From an uncultured Clostridia bacterium (GTDB taxonomy: Bacteria > Bacillota > Clostridia > Oscillospirales > Oscillospiraceae), in contig CANAZG010000016.1 of NCBI GenBank assembly GCA_947365965.1, positions 1-43,455 on the forward strand: a stretch of DNA of 43,455 bases, written 5' to 3'. Below, piece by piece: positions 32,283-40,522 of the stretch. Numbering within the stretch: position 1 is the first letter of the stretch; every line of letters starts with the position of its first letter. The notes beneath the pieces were generated by a model. The model was not told the origin of the DNA, searched no databases, and saw only the letters and a list, made by a program, of their open reading frames with translations. The position numbers were made by a program, and so were the translations under genes.

Positions 32283-33809
32283 TTATTCTTTGGGCCTCTT
32301 TTTCCTCTTGAGAAACAGCAGCAGGTCCTCCTGGCGCAGACATGCCAGCGCCAGCGCGTACACCGCCATGGCCGCCGCGCCCAGGCCCACGCACTTCACC
32401 ACCAGCAGCGCCTTACTCTCCAGCCCCGTGAGGACCAGGCCGGTGACAGCGTACAGGGCCCCGCCGGTCAGCAGGGCGGCAATCGCGCTCTTCACCAGAG
32501 GATCCAGCCGCAGGCCCTTCACCCGCCCCAGCAGCAGGCAGGCCATCACCGCGCCCCCCAGGGTGATGGAGACCGCCGTGGCGGCGGCCAGACCCGCCCC
32601 GCCCCAGCGGGGCCCCAGCAGCCGGTTGAGGACCCAGTTGCACCCCAGGATGCCGGCGTTCACCAGCAGGGGCTCCAGGGTCCGCTCCATGGTGTAGTAG
32701 GCCTTGCTGAGAAGATCCAGGGCGCAGAAGCCCGCCATGGACAGGGCGTAAATGGTGAAAATGGCCCCGGTGGCGGCGGTGGAGTCCGCGCCGAAGTTGC
32801 CCCCCTGGAAGAGGACCTGGACAATGGGCGTGCCGAAGGCGGCCAGCAGGGCGGAAACAGGCAGCACCAACACTAAGGTGGTGCGCAGCACGTTCCAGAT
32901 ATAGCCCAGGTAGGCCTCCTTGCCCCCGCTGGCGTACTGGTGGCTGAACTTGGGGAAGAGCACCGTGCTGATGGAGTAGATCAGCGTGGTGGTCAGGGGG
33001 GTGAAGAGCTTATCCGCATAGTAGAAGGCGCTCACCGGGCTGCCCTCCAGGGAGGCGGTCATGGCAGAGTCCTGGAGGTAGCAGAAGAGGAAGATGGACG
33101 TGGTCAGCACCGTCACCAGGGCGGTTTTCAGAAAGGAGCCCACGTAGTCCGCCCGGAGGTTCAGCGCTGGCCGGTAGCGGTAGCGCTCCCTGTGGGCGTA
33201 GGGGAAGGTCATGGCCAGCTGCAACAGCCAGGCCAGAGCCACCGCCGCCACGTATCCCCCCACCCCCAGCCGCCCGGCGAAGAGGGCCAGGAAAGCGATC
33301 AGGGCCAGGTTGTAGGGGATGGACATGCTGCCCTGGAGGATGAAGTGCTCCAGGGACTGGAACAGGGCCACCAGCAGGTAGGTCAGCAGGATCACCGGCA
33401 GGGTCAGAGCCATGATGCGCATGTACCCCGCCAGCTGGGCCGTCTCCTGGGCCGTGCCGTCCCACATGGTGTCCATCCAGGGGGTGAAGGTGGCAGCGAT
33501 CCACACCCCGCTCACCAGGGCCCCCAGCAGCACGGTAACGGAGATCAGGTTGCTGGCCGCAGCGAAGCCCTCCTGCCGGTCCCGGCGGAGCCGGGGGGTG
33601 AGGATGGGCACGGCGGCCACGCACAGGGCGTAGGCCACGGTGGTGAAGAGGTAGATGGTGGCGTTGTTGGCGGTGGTGTACAGATCCGCCGCCGCCTGGG
33701 TGCCGAAGGCCCGGGCCTGGAGGGACTCCCGGACAATCCCCAGCAGCTTGGCGAACAGGGTCACCAGGGTGACGGTGCCGATGAGATTGACTGTTTGGTT
33801 CTTTTTCAC
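32283..33809 (-). CDS. murJ: MurJ/MviN-type lipid-linked oligosaccharide flippase
   Basis: This 508-residue protein has about 13-14 membrane segments and the MviN pattern: LGIVRESLQARAFGTQAAADLY at the N-terminus, then ILTPRLRRDR, and later YYADKLFTPLTTTLIYSISTVLFPKFS and LLSKAYYTMERT. MurJ flips lipid II for peptidoglycan synthesis; members of the family in polymer clusters may flip other undecaprenyl-linked units. Start is GTG in a GTGA overlap with the csaB stop. Because it is embedded in a csaB cluster, it may flip cell-wall polymer precursor rather than, or as well as, lipid II; sequence alone does not decide. Confidence 0.9.
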   Translation of the reverse strand: MKKNQTVNLIGTVTLVTLFAKLLGIVRESLQARAFGTQAAADLYTTANNATIYLFTTVAYALCVAAVPILTPRLRRDRQEGFAAASNLISVTVLLGALVSGVWIAATFTPWMDTMWDGTAQETAQLAGYMRIMALTLPVILLTYLLVALFQSLEHFILQGSMSIPYNLALIAFLALFAGRLGVGGYVAAVALAWLLQLAMTFPYAHRERYRYRPALNLRADYVGSFLKTALVTVLTTSIFLFCYLQDSAMTASLEGSPVSAFYYADKLFTPLTTTLIYSISTVLFPKFSHQYASGGKEAYLGYIWNVLRTTLVLVLPVSALLAAFGTPIVQVLFQGGNFGADSTAATGAIFTIYALSMAGFCALDLLSKAYYTMERTLEPLLVNAGILGCNWVLNRLLGPRWGGAGLAAATAVSITLGGAVMACLLLGRVKGLRLDPLVKSAIAALLTGGALYAVTGLVLTGLESKALLVVKCVGLGAAAMAVYALALACLRQEDLLLFLKRKKRPKE

Positions 33810-34909
33810 TTCGCTCGCTCCATAATCTCTCGAATCAGGTCCTCATTCTTATCCAATTTGGAGACCAGCTCCTCCACGGCCCGGGCCGTCTCAGCGCAGA
33901 TTTGCTCCCGGCTCTCCAGGGTCTCCCGGAAGGCGGCCTGGAATTTCTCCAGGGTGAAGTCCCGCACCGTAAAGGGGGTGGGCCGCTGGATGGAGGACAG
34001 GAAGGAGTCCACCTTGGGATCGTAGCTGACGCCGATCATGGGCACCCCCATGACCGCAGCGTAGATGAGGGCGTGGAGGCGGACCCCCACCAGCACGTCC
34101 ATGCACCCGATGATGGACAGGGTCTGCTCGGAGAGGTATTTTTGCCGCAGGCACCCCGCCTGCCCGTCCAGACCCTGGGCCACGGCGTCGCAGACCTTCC
34201 AGTCCTCGTCGTGGAAGAAGGGGATGAGCACCGAGTCCGCGCCGTACTCCTCCCGGAGCCAGCGGATGCACCGCTCCACCTCCTGGAGAAAGGCCCTGTC
34301 CGGGCCCCGGGACTTCACCGCCCAGCCCACCGTCAGCCGGCCCGGCCGGCGGGGGCAGCCCTCCTGGGCCAGGATCTCCAGGCCCAGGGCCGGGTCCGCC
34401 TTCTTCACCCGGATCACCGGGTCCGCGGTGACGTGGACCAGCTCCCCCGGCACCCCCAGGCCCAGCAGCAGATCCCGGCTCTTGGCGTCCCGGACCACGA
34501 TGCCGTCGGCCCGCCGGAGGACCCGGGCGGCCAGCCGCCGGTTCCGGGGGGTGGAGATGGGGCCGATGCCCTGGCTGTAGATGAAGGTCTGGCGGCCCAG
34601 CAGCTGGGCCAGCCGGAGGATGAACAGATAGTAGAGGATGCTGCGGCCCGAGGTGGCGTCCTGGAGGAGGCTGCCGCCGCCGGAGAGGAGCAGGTCACAG
34701 CGCCAGACGCAGCGGAAGATGGCCCACAGGCTCATCCGGGCCGCCGCCTTGACGCCGTATTTCTCCGCCGTCTGGGCCGGGGCGTGGGAGAGGACGGTGA
34801 TGTCCACGTCCGGCACCTTCTCCCGCAGGTTGTCGATGACCGTGCGCAGGATGGACTCGTCGCCGATGTTGTTGAAGCCGTAGTAGCCCGATATCAGTAT
34901 GTTATACAT
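33806..34909 (-). CDS. csaB: Polysaccharide pyruvyl transferase CsaB
   Basis: This 367-residue protein is CsaB-type: the start MYNILISGYYGFNNIGDESIL, the GGGSLLQDATSGRSI-YY block, FIYSQGIGPI, ADPVIRVKKADP and VGVRLHALIYAAVMGVPMIGVSYDPKV are family hallmarks. CsaB transfers pyruvyl groups from phosphoenolpyruvate to secondary cell-wall polysaccharide, making the ligand of SLH domains. The frame is open upstream to 34969, but the ATG at 34909 matches the family start; it overlaps the DUF5693 stop by eight bases. The SLH protein at 4642 is a plausible client. Confidence 0.95.
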   Translation of the reverse strand: MYNILISGYYGFNNIGDESILRTVIDNLREKVPDVDITVLSHAPAQTAEKYGVKAAARMSLWAIFRCVWRCDLLLSGGGSLLQDATSGRSILYYLFILRLAQLLGRQTFIYSQGIGPISTPRNRRLAARVLRRADGIVVRDAKSRDLLLGLGVPGELVHVTADPVIRVKKADPALGLEILAQEGCPRRPGRLTVGWAVKSRGPDRAFLQEVERCIRWLREEYGADSVLIPFFHDEDWKVCDAVAQGLDGQAGCLRQKYLSEQTLSIIGCMDVLVGVRLHALIYAAVMGVPMIGVSYDPKVDSFLSSIQRPTPFTVRDFTLEKFQAAFRETLESREQICAETARAVEELVSKLDKNEDLIREIMERAK

Positions 34910-37097
34910 TCTCTCTCTGTTCCGTCTCTCCATATTTTTGCCGGACTCTCCGGCAGAGCCGGCAGGCAAGCTCGAAGCAGCAAACGTAGATCACCCCCAG
35001 GACCATGCCCAGAACCAGGGAATAGCCGGTGCGGGCAAAGCCCAGGTACAGGGGGGTGCGGATGTGCATGAAGGTGTTGCACACGCTGGTCAGGCCGATG
35101 GCGCTCACCAGCCCGAAGAGGCCCGTCCAGAAGGGGAGCCGGCGCACGGCGCAGTATGCCGCCAGCATGGCGCAGGGGAAGGCGGCCAGAAACTCCTTGG
35201 TCCGGGGCCGGGCCAGCAGGTTGTTCTCCAGGGTGTTGCGCAGGATGATCTCCAGGCTGGAGATCGTCACATCCGTCTCGTGGCCCGTGCGGGCCAGGTA
35301 GTAGTAGCCCACTGCGCCCACCGCGGCCAGCAGCGCCAGGGTCCACACGGGGATGGTCCAGCGCAGGGCCCCGGCCACGTCCCGGATTTGCAGGGTGTTG
35401 GACTGCCGGTCCCTCTCAAAGAGGCCGTAGTAGGCCAGAAACAGCACGCAGAAGAAGGCCAGCGGGGCCAGCTGGGCCGCCTTGACCCCCCGGAAGATGC
35501 CCAGCTCCAGCATGAAGTCCGTGGACGACAGGGGCGCGGCGGTCATTATGGCCCCGCACAGGGCGATGAACACCGCCCCCGCCAGCAGGAGGGCCGCCCG
35601 GGGCAGAATGCGCAGAAGGCCCGCGTCCTGGGGCAGGCTCCGGCCCATCCCCTTGGCCGCGCTGAGGAAGAAGGCCGCAGCCAGACAGGCGAAGACCACC
35701 GCGCTGGCGAAGCTGGCCAGCAGACGGAAGGAGTTGGGCGCGGCGTACCACGCGCCGGCCACGCACACGCAGGCGGCCCCGGCCAGCAGCAGGGTCCACC
35801 GCCTCTTTATGGGCAGGCAGGTGGCGGGCAGCAGCGCCCCGCCGATCCCCGCCCCCAGGCCCAGGGCAAGCATGGCCAGAGGGGGCACCTGGACATTCTC
35901 CAGCACCGAGGCCCGGCCCCGGGCGATGCCGTGGCCGGCCAGCCGCTGATCCAGGCTCTCGAACATGTCCCGGTAGATCTGGGGATCCGTGACGTAGGCG
36001 AAGCGGTTGTCCTGCTGCTTGATGGGCTTGAAGTAGACAATGCGGATGTTCCGCTCCACAATGGCCCGGTAGAGGGTGTTCTCGATCTCCTCCGCCCCCT
36101 GGTAGCCGTAGTAGCCGTAGCGGAACTGGATATAGTCCCACACGGAGAAGACCCGGACCATATTGTAGTCCGTGGCCCTGGCGATGTCCTCCACGCCGGA
36201 CTGCATGATGTTCTCCCGCTGGACGTTGGTCTCGATGAGGCCCACGGTGATATTGTTGCTCTGGATATAGTCCAGGGCAAAGGCGTCCTCCCGGTCGTCG
36301 TAGCCCACCACGGCCTCGCCGCCGGCGATGATATAGTCCGGGGTGATGCCGTACTTCTCATAGCCCTCCAGCACCGCCTGGGCGTAGCGTGCGTCGTTGC
36401 GGCCGTTGTAGCAGAGGGTGCGGGGCACGATGGACATGCCCAGGCTCTGGATGGTCTCCACCTTCTCGGGCATCAGGCCCAGGGAGATGTACATGAGCTT
36501 GGAGGCCTGGATCTCCCGGCGCTCCACGAAGCCCTTGTTCATGGTGGTGTAGTAGCTGGCGGCGGCGCTGTAGAGGGTGTCGTTCACCGTGCCGTTGAGG
36601 AGAATATAGGCCTCCTCCCCCTGGTCCAGGAGCACTACGTCCCGGCTGTGGAAGCGGCGCTCCACCGCGTCCACCACGAACCCGGCCGCCTCCCGGCCGG
36701 AGACCTGGACCAGCACGTCAAAGCGGTCATAGCCGTAGCGCTGGATGTCCTGGACAAAGGCGGCGGGGTAGCTCTCCGCCCAGTCGGAGTCCTGGATCAC
36801 CTCGTCCATCATGGTGGCGGTGACCGCCAGGGGGGAGTTCTCCATCAGGGTGATGAGGCTCTCCTCTGTCAGGCCCACCTGGGTGACGCCCATGTCCCGG
36901 AACTGGGCCAGCCACCAGGACACGTCGTGGTCGCTCTGCTCGGCCAGCAGCTCCAGCTCGTTGTAGTCCAGGACAATGTCGTAGGTCTTATTGTTGGCCT
37001 CCGCCCGCCAGCGCACGGCGATAACCGCCGCGCTGACCGCCACGGTCAGGGCCAGCAGGATGAGGAGGATTCGGTTTGTCTTGATGTATTGCTTCAT
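34902..37097 (-). CDS. DUF5693 family membrane protein
   Basis: This 731-residue protein has an N-terminal membrane segment (about residues 8-29), an outer domain of about 370 residues with DIVLDYNELELLAEQS, GVTQVGLTEESL and a barrel-like repetition of short beta strands, then about ten membrane segments from residue 400 on. This is the layout of DUF5693, a family regularly found just before csaB in Clostridia and Bacilli. Its reaction is not known; a role in polymer assembly, modification or export is inferred from context. GAAAGGAGCCCCC precedes the ATG. Translation is coupled to csaB. Confidence 0.9.
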   Translation of the reverse strand: MKQYIKTNRILLILLALTVAVSAAVIAVRWRAEANNKTYDIVLDYNELELLAEQSDHDVSWWLAQFRDMGVTQVGLTEESLITLMENSPLAVTATMMDEVIQDSDWAESYPAAFVQDIQRYGYDRFDVLVQVSGREAAGFVVDAVERRFHSRDVVLLDQGEEAYILLNGTVNDTLYSAAASYYTTMNKGFVERREIQASKLMYISLGLMPEKVETIQSLGMSIVPRTLCYNGRNDARYAQAVLEGYEKYGITPDYIIAGGEAVVGYDDREDAFALDYIQSNNITVGLIETNVQRENIMQSGVEDIARATDYNMVRVFSVWDYIQFRYGYYGYQGAEEIENTLYRAIVERNIRIVYFKPIKQQDNRFAYVTDPQIYRDMFESLDQRLAGHGIARGRASVLENVQVPPLAMLALGLGAGIGGALLPATCLPIKRRWTLLLAGAACVCVAGAWYAAPNSFRLLASFASAVVFACLAAAFFLSAAKGMGRSLPQDAGLLRILPRAALLLAGAVFIALCGAIMTAAPLSSTDFMLELGIFRGVKAAQLAPLAFFCVLFLAYYGLFERDRQSNTLQIRDVAGALRWTIPVWTLALLAAVGAVGYYYLARTGHETDVTISSLEIILRNTLENNLLARPRTKEFLAAFPCAMLAAYCAVRRLPFWTGLFGLVSAIGLTSVCNTFMHIRTPLYLGFARTGYSLVLGMVLGVIYVCCFELACRLCRRVRQKYGETEQRENV

Positions 37098-37134
37098 GGG
37101 GGCTCCTTTCGTATATGCTGTTCAGTGGGTTCCC

Positions 37135-37177
37135 TTTGGGCGGTTTTTCTTGTATGGATGAAGAAAAACCGCCCAAA
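37135..37177. terminator. 17-bp perfect inverted repeat between ruvX and DUF5693
   Basis: TTTGGGCGGTTTTTCTT (37135-37151) and AAGAAAAACCGCCCAAA (37161-37177) form a perfect stem around nine bases, nine bases after the ruvX stop. Partial melting leaves GGGCGG plus a T-run on either strand, so it may act as an intrinsic terminator separating ruvX from the polymer cluster. Confidence 0.6.
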
Positions 37178-37186
37178 AAACAGGTT

Positions 37187-37606
37187 CTAGGCCTGGCTTC
37201 TCCGGAAGGTGAGATACCCCTCCAGGATCAGCGCTGCGGCCACGCCGTCCACGGTCTTCTTCCGCTTTTTGGCGTTCTGTCCGGCAAAGGCCAGAATCTG
37301 GTGGGCGTCGATGGTGGTGCGCCGCTCGTCCCAGAGGCGGACCGGCAGGCCGAAGGCCTCCTCCAGATCCCTGGCAAAGGCCTCCGCCTTCTCCGCCCGG
37401 GGCCCCAGGGTGCCGTCCATGTTCTTGGGGTACCCCAGCACCAGCTCCGTGACGCCGTACTCCTGGATGATCCTGCCCAGACCGGCGAGGATCTCCTCCC
37501 GCCGCCGGCTGTGGATGACCTGGGTGTATCCCGCCAGCAGGCCTGTGAGATCGGAGACCGCCGCGCCGGTGTGGGCGTCCCCGTAGTCAATCGCCATGAT
37601 GCGCAT
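37187..37606 (-). CDS. ruvX: Putative pre-16S rRNA nuclease / Holliday-junction resolvase-like YqgF
   Basis: This 139-residue protein is of the RuvX/YqgF family, an RNase H-like fold. The start is RIMAIDYGDAHTGAAVSD with the first catalytic Asp; the LVLGYPKNMDGTLGPRAEKAEAFA block, WDERRTTIDAHQIL and the final KTVDGVAAALILEGYL, which supplies the last Asp, are all present. The usual Arg in DxGxxRIG is replaced here by His-Thr. YqgF processes the 5' end of 16S rRNA and is essential in several bacteria. Transcribed away from rpmG. Confidence 0.95.
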   Translation of the reverse strand: MRIMAIDYGDAHTGAAVSDLTGLLAGYTQVIHSRRREEILAGLGRIIQEYGVTELVLGYPKNMDGTLGPRAEKAEAFARDLEEAFGLPVRLWDERRTTIDAHQILAFAGQNAKKRKKTVDGVAAALILEGYLTFRRSQA

Positions 37607-37662
37607 GGCAGTCCTCCTTATTTAATGTGTGCTTTTTCGCGGTTTCTATCGCGTTACCCTCC

Positions 37663-37668
37663 ATTATA
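37663..37668 (-). promoter_or_regulatory. Probable -10 box for ruvX
   Basis: TATAAT on the minus strand, 56 bases before the ruvX start. No good -35 box; a T-rich tract lies 17-18 bases upstream. Confidence 0.4.
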
Positions 37669-37714
37669 CAATATCTGTAAAGGAAAAAAAAGTGGATTAT
37701 TTGAAAAATTTATG

Positions 37715-37743
37715 TTGACCTGGGGCCTGTAAGGTGATATAGT
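37715..37743 (+). promoter_or_regulatory. Strong sigma-A promoter of the rpmG-secE-nusG-rplKA operon
   Basis: TTGACC (37715-37720), 17 bases, TATAGT (37738-37743). It leads to a leader of about 130 bases before rpmG. The leader holds one small hairpin (CAGGC 37835-37839 / GCCTG 37846-37850) and no tRNA; I see no recognised regulatory RNA. Confidence 0.8.
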
Positions 37744-37879
37744 AGACAATACCTGTGGAAATGGGTTTCTTTTTGTGCGCTTTTCGCTTCCGCGCAGCAG
37801 GCGGCCCAGATCTCCAACAGGGAGGCAATCGGTACAGGCCTCAGAGCCTGCATACATGAATAAGGAGGTGCCGTTAGGA

Positions 37880-38029
37880 ATGCGCGTGAAAATTACACTC
37901 AGATGCAACGAGTGCAAGCAGAGGAACTACAACACGGTCAAGAACAAGAAGAACGACCCTGACCGTCTGGAGATGAAGAAGTACTGCCCGTTCTGCCGGA
38001 AGCATACTGTTCACTCTGAGACGAAGTAA
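37880..38029 (+). CDS. rpmG: 50S ribosomal protein L33
   Basis: The 49-residue product has the exact L33 length and pattern: [19 protein letters not shown], then [25 protein letters not shown]. Two Cys-x-x-Cys pairs (CNEC, CPFC) mark the zinc-binding (C+) form. The frame is open upstream, but AAGGAGGTG at 37862 and the family start fix the ATG at 37880. L33 before secE-nusG is a common Gram-positive order. Confidence 0.97.
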   Translation: MRVKITLRCNECKQRNYNTVKNKKNDPDRLEMKKYCPFCRKHTVHSETK

Positions 38030-38046
38030 GGAAAGGAACATCCAAC

Positions 38047-38262
38047 ATGGCTGAAGAAAAGAACGTCAAGAAGGACCGGGGCCGCTGGTTCCGCGAGATG
38101 AGAAGCGAGCTGAAAAAGGTGGTGTGGCCCACCCCGGAAAAAGTCGCCAAGAATACGGGCACTGTCATTCTCTACAGCTTGGTGTTCGGCGCCTGCATCT
38201 GGGTCTTTGACGGCGTGGCCGCCCTGTTTATCAAGACCCTCCTGTCCGTCTTCTCGGCGTAA
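38047..38262 (+). CDS. secE: Preprotein translocase subunit SecE
   Basis: This 71-residue protein is the short Gram-positive form of SecE. It has a basic amphipathic helix with RWFREMRSELKKVVWPTPEKV, the family signature, and one membrane segment (about residues 42-65). SecE clamps the SecY channel. It lies 17 bases after rpmG and 11 before nusG. Confidence 0.97.
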   Translation: MAEEKNVKKDRGRWFREMRSELKKVVWPTPEKVAKNTGTVILYSLVFGACIWVFDGVAALFIKTLLSVFSA

Positions 38263-38273
38263 GAGGGTCCGGT

Positions 38274-38801
38274 ATGTCCGATAACGCGAAGTGGTACGTG
38301 GTCCACACCTACTCCGGCTACGAGAACGCCGTCAAGACCACCATTGAGAAGTTCGTCACCAACCGCCACCTGGAGGAGATGATCGTGGACATCCAGATCC
38401 CTCTGGAGACTGTCACGGAGATCAACGAGTCCGGCGTTGCCAAGCAGGTAGAGCGGAAGGTGTTCCCCGGGTACGTGCTCATCAAAATGATTATGACCGA
38501 CGACACCTGGCATCTGGTGCGCAACGTCCGGGGCGTCACCGGCTTTGTGGGCGAGGCCAGCAACAAGCCCATCCCCCTCAGCGACGACGAGGTCATCGAG
38601 TGGGGCATGGAGAAGCACGAGATCGTGGTCAACTACCGGGAGGGGGATCAGGTCCGCATCAACGACGGGCCCCTGGAGTCCTTCACCGGCATTGTGGAGG
38701 AGATCGACGCGGAGAAGAACAAGGTCACCGTGGTGGTGTCCATGTTCGGCCGCGAGACCCCCGTGGAGATGGAGCTGGACCAGGTGGAAGTCGTGTCCTG
38801 A
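38274..38801 (+). CDS. nusG: Transcription termination/antitermination protein NusG
   Basis: This 175-residue protein has the NGN domain (WYVVHTYSGYENAVK at the start, VFPGYVLIKM, VRNVRGVTGFVG) and a C-terminal KOW domain beginning GDQVRINDGPLESFTG. NusG binds RNA polymerase, affects pausing and links transcription with ribosomes or Rho. Length and order are typical. A dispersed palindrome copy lies 12 bases after its stop, between it and rplK. Confidence 0.97.
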   Translation: MSDNAKWYVVHTYSGYENAVKTTIEKFVTNRHLEEMIVDIQIPLETVTEINESGVAKQVERKVFPGYVLIKMIMTDDTWHLVRNVRGVTGFVGEASNKPIPLSDDEVIEWGMEKHEIVVNYREGDQVRINDGPLESFTGIVEEIDAEKNKVTVVVSMFGRETPVEMELDQVEVVS

Positions 38802-38813
38802 TTGTTTCTTTTG

Positions 38814-38845
38814 ATGCTTTTCTTTGCGTGATAAAAGAAAAGCAT
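38814..38845. repeat. A/T-rich dispersed palindrome, copy C
   Basis: ATGCTTTTCTTT (38814-38825) and AAAGAAAAGCAT (38834-38845) form a perfect 12-bp stem around GCGTGATA. It lies between nusG and rplK and could attenuate read-through within the operon. The 38846-38910 remainder holds the AAGGAGGTG of rplK. Confidence 0.68.
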
Positions 38846-38910
38846 AGCTGTGGGAGGGGGAACCCCAGGCGGACCCCGCCACCACCACATTATACAAGGA
38901 GGTGCCTGAC

Positions 38911-39336
38911 ATGGCACAGAAAGTCGTAGGCTACGTTAAGCTGCAGATTCCCGCGGGCAAGGCGACGCCCGCTCCCCCCGTTGGTCCCGCCCTGGGCCAG
39001 CACGGCGTCAACATCGCCGCTTTTACCAAGGAGTTCAACGAGCGCACGAAGAACGACATGGGTATGATTATCCCTGTCATCATCACCGTCTACTCCGACC
39101 GCTCCTTTACCTTCATCACCAAGACTCCCCCTGCGGCCGTCCTCATCAAGAAGGCCTGCAACATCGAGTCCGGCTCCGGCGTGCCCAACAAGACCAAGGT
39201 GGCCACCATCAGCAAGGCCGACGTGCAGAAGATCGCCGAGACCAAGATGCCCGATCTGAACGCCGCCAGCCTGGAGTCCGCCATGAGCATGGTCGCCGGC
39301 ACGGCCCGCAGCATGGGCGTCGTCGTGGGTGAATAA
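38911..39336 (+). CDS. rplK: 50S ribosomal protein L11
   Basis: This 141-residue protein is a full-length L11: [32 protein letters not shown] at the start, [17 protein letters not shown] in the middle, and the C-terminal RNA-binding domain ending in AGTARSMGV. The ATG at 38911 rather than the one three codons upstream matches the family start and lies well spaced from AAGGAGGTG. L11 forms the GTPase-associated centre with 23S rRNA. Confidence 0.98.
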   Translation: MAQKVVGYVKLQIPAGKATPAPPVGPALGQHGVNIAAFTKEFNERTKNDMGMIIPVIITVYSDRSFTFITKTPPAAVLIKKACNIESGSGVPNKTKVATISKADVQKIAETKMPDLNAASLESAMSMVAGTARSMGVVVGE

Positions 39337-39351
39337 AGGAGGGCTTGAGAA

Positions 39352-40044
39352 ATGTTTAGAGGAAAGAAATACCAGAACAGCGCCAAGCAGATCGACCGGG
39401 CCACTCTCTATGAGTCCAAGGACGCCTTTGAGCTCATCTGCAAGACCGCTTCCGCCAAGTTTGACGAGACTGTGGAGCTCCACGTGAAGCTGGGCGTTGA
39501 CTCCCGCCACGCTGACCAGCAGGTCCGCGGCGCGGTGGTCCTGCCCCACGGCACCGGCAAGACCGTCCGGGTGCTGGTGTTCGCCAAGGGCGACAAGGCC
39601 GATGCCGCCCGTGAGGCCGGCGCGGACTACGTGGGCGACATGGACATGGTGGAGAAGATCCAGAAGGAGAACTGGTTTGAGTTCGACGTGGTGGTGGCCA
39701 GCCCCGACATGATGGGCACTGTGGGCCGTCTGGGTAAGCTGCTGGGCCCCAAGGGCCTGATGCCCTCCCCCAAGGCCGGCACCGTCACCCCCGACGTGGG
39801 CAAGGCTGTGCAGGAGGTCAAGGCCGGTAAGATCGAGTACCGCCTGGACAAGACCAACATCATCCACTGCCCCATCGGCAAGGTCTCCTTCGGCGCGGAG
39901 AAGCTCAACGACAACTTCAACACCCTCATGGGCGCCATCATCAAGGCCAAGCCCGCCGCCGCCAAGGGCCAGTATGTGAAGAGCTGTGTCACAGCCTCCA
40001 CCATGGGCCCCGGCGTGAAGGTGAGCACCGCCCGCCTGATGTAA
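39352..40044 (+). CDS. rplA: 50S ribosomal protein L1
   Basis: This 230-residue protein is a standard L1: [12 protein letters not shown] at the start, [30 protein letters not shown], the [20 protein letters not shown] signature, and TMGPGVKV near the end. L1 forms the mobile stalk and in many bacteria represses its own operon through an mRNA site. A strong terminator follows directly, so rplJ and rplL, the usual next genes, are not in this transcript. Confidence 0.98.
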   Translation: MFRGKKYQNSAKQIDRATLYESKDAFELICKTASAKFDETVELHVKLGVDSRHADQQVRGAVVLPHGTGKTVRVLVFAKGDKADAAREAGADYVGDMDMVEKIQKENWFEFDVVVASPDMMGTVGRLGKLLGPKGLMPSPKAGTVTPDVGKAVQEVKAGKIEYRLDKTNIIHCPIGKVSFGAEKLNDNFNTLMGAIIKAKPAAAKGQYVKSCVTASTMGPGVKVSTARLM

Positions 40045-40067
40045 TCCATTGTAGATTGATTATGTGG

Positions 40068-40103
40068 AAAATAGCCAGATCCTTTCGGATCTGGCTATTT
40101 TTT
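40068..40103 (+). terminator. Strong intrinsic terminator after rplA
   Basis: AAAATAGCCAGATCC (40068-40082) and GGATCTGGCTATTTT (40087-40101) form a perfect 15-bp stem around TTTC, with a T-run at 40098-40103. The symmetry makes it usable on both strands. Confidence 0.93.
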
Positions 40104-40194
40104 GTGTTTTCGTGGGACGGTTCGCCTGTGGAAAACACGGCAAATCCACCTCAAACGCTTGCCTCTTCGCCCGTTTGACGGTCCTCATCTGACA

Positions 40195-40362
40195 TCATAC
40201 CGTTCCTCCGCAGCACGAATTTCCCGGCATACATGCCATGATCGGCGGCGGAGGCGGCTCCTCCAGGGGGCCCAGGCTGGGAAATTCCCTGCATCCGGCC
40301 AGCGCCAGCGCCGCCAGAAGCAGCATGAGCCCCAGCGCCCTCCGCCCAATCCTCCCCTTCAT
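40195..40362 (-). CDS. Small lipoprotein (55 residues)
   Basis: This short gene starts MKGRIGRRALGLMLLLAALA and has the lipobox LALAGC (Cys24) of a lipoprotein signal peptide. The mature part is only 32 residues: a Pro-rich stretch (EEPPPPP) and a Cys-rich end (MACMPGNSCCGGTV). GGGAGGGACTCGA precedes the ATG, and a good promoter lies further upstream. The product is not recognised; a small surface-attached peptide or entry-exclusion-like role is possible but unsupported. The two adjacent cysteines near the end and the lack of a folded domain are unusual. Confidence 0.72.
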   Translation of the reverse strand: MKGRIGRRALGLMLLLAALALAGCREFPSLGPLEEPPPPPIMACMPGNSCCGGTV

Positions 40363-40419
40363 TCGAGTCCCTCCCCTGTTTCTCTCTGCGGTAGGGAATA
40401 TAAATCCCGGTTACTGCCC

Positions 40420-40448
40420 ATTATATATGCTGTAAATCTTTTTGTAAA
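40420..40448 (-). promoter_or_regulatory. Promoter of the small lipoprotein gene
   Basis: On the minus strand TTTACA (40448-40443), 17 bases, TATAAT (40425-40420), 57 bases before the start codon. On the plus strand TATACT near 40495 may serve the XRE gene, but its -35 box is weak. Confidence 0.7.
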
Positions 40449-40522
40449 GAGAAATATATCCTAATTTTCCTCGTTTCTCGCCGGTCCAGGATTTATACTA
40501 TATACAAAGCAGGGGGTGTCGT

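Noticed and set aside
34899-37190. 763-residue plus-strand frame opposite DUF5693
   Set aside because: Gly/His/Gln-rich antisense shadow without ribosome binding site or recognised domain.
37744-37879. Possible riboswitch or ribosomal-protein leader before rpmG
   Set aside because: Only one 5-bp hairpin was found and no conserved leader motif could be recognised, so it is left as an ordinary leader.
40102-40464. Plus-strand 120-codon frame after rplA
   Set aside because: It is antisense to the small lipoprotein gene, starts inside the rplA terminator, and its product is Arg/Pro/His-rich without pattern.
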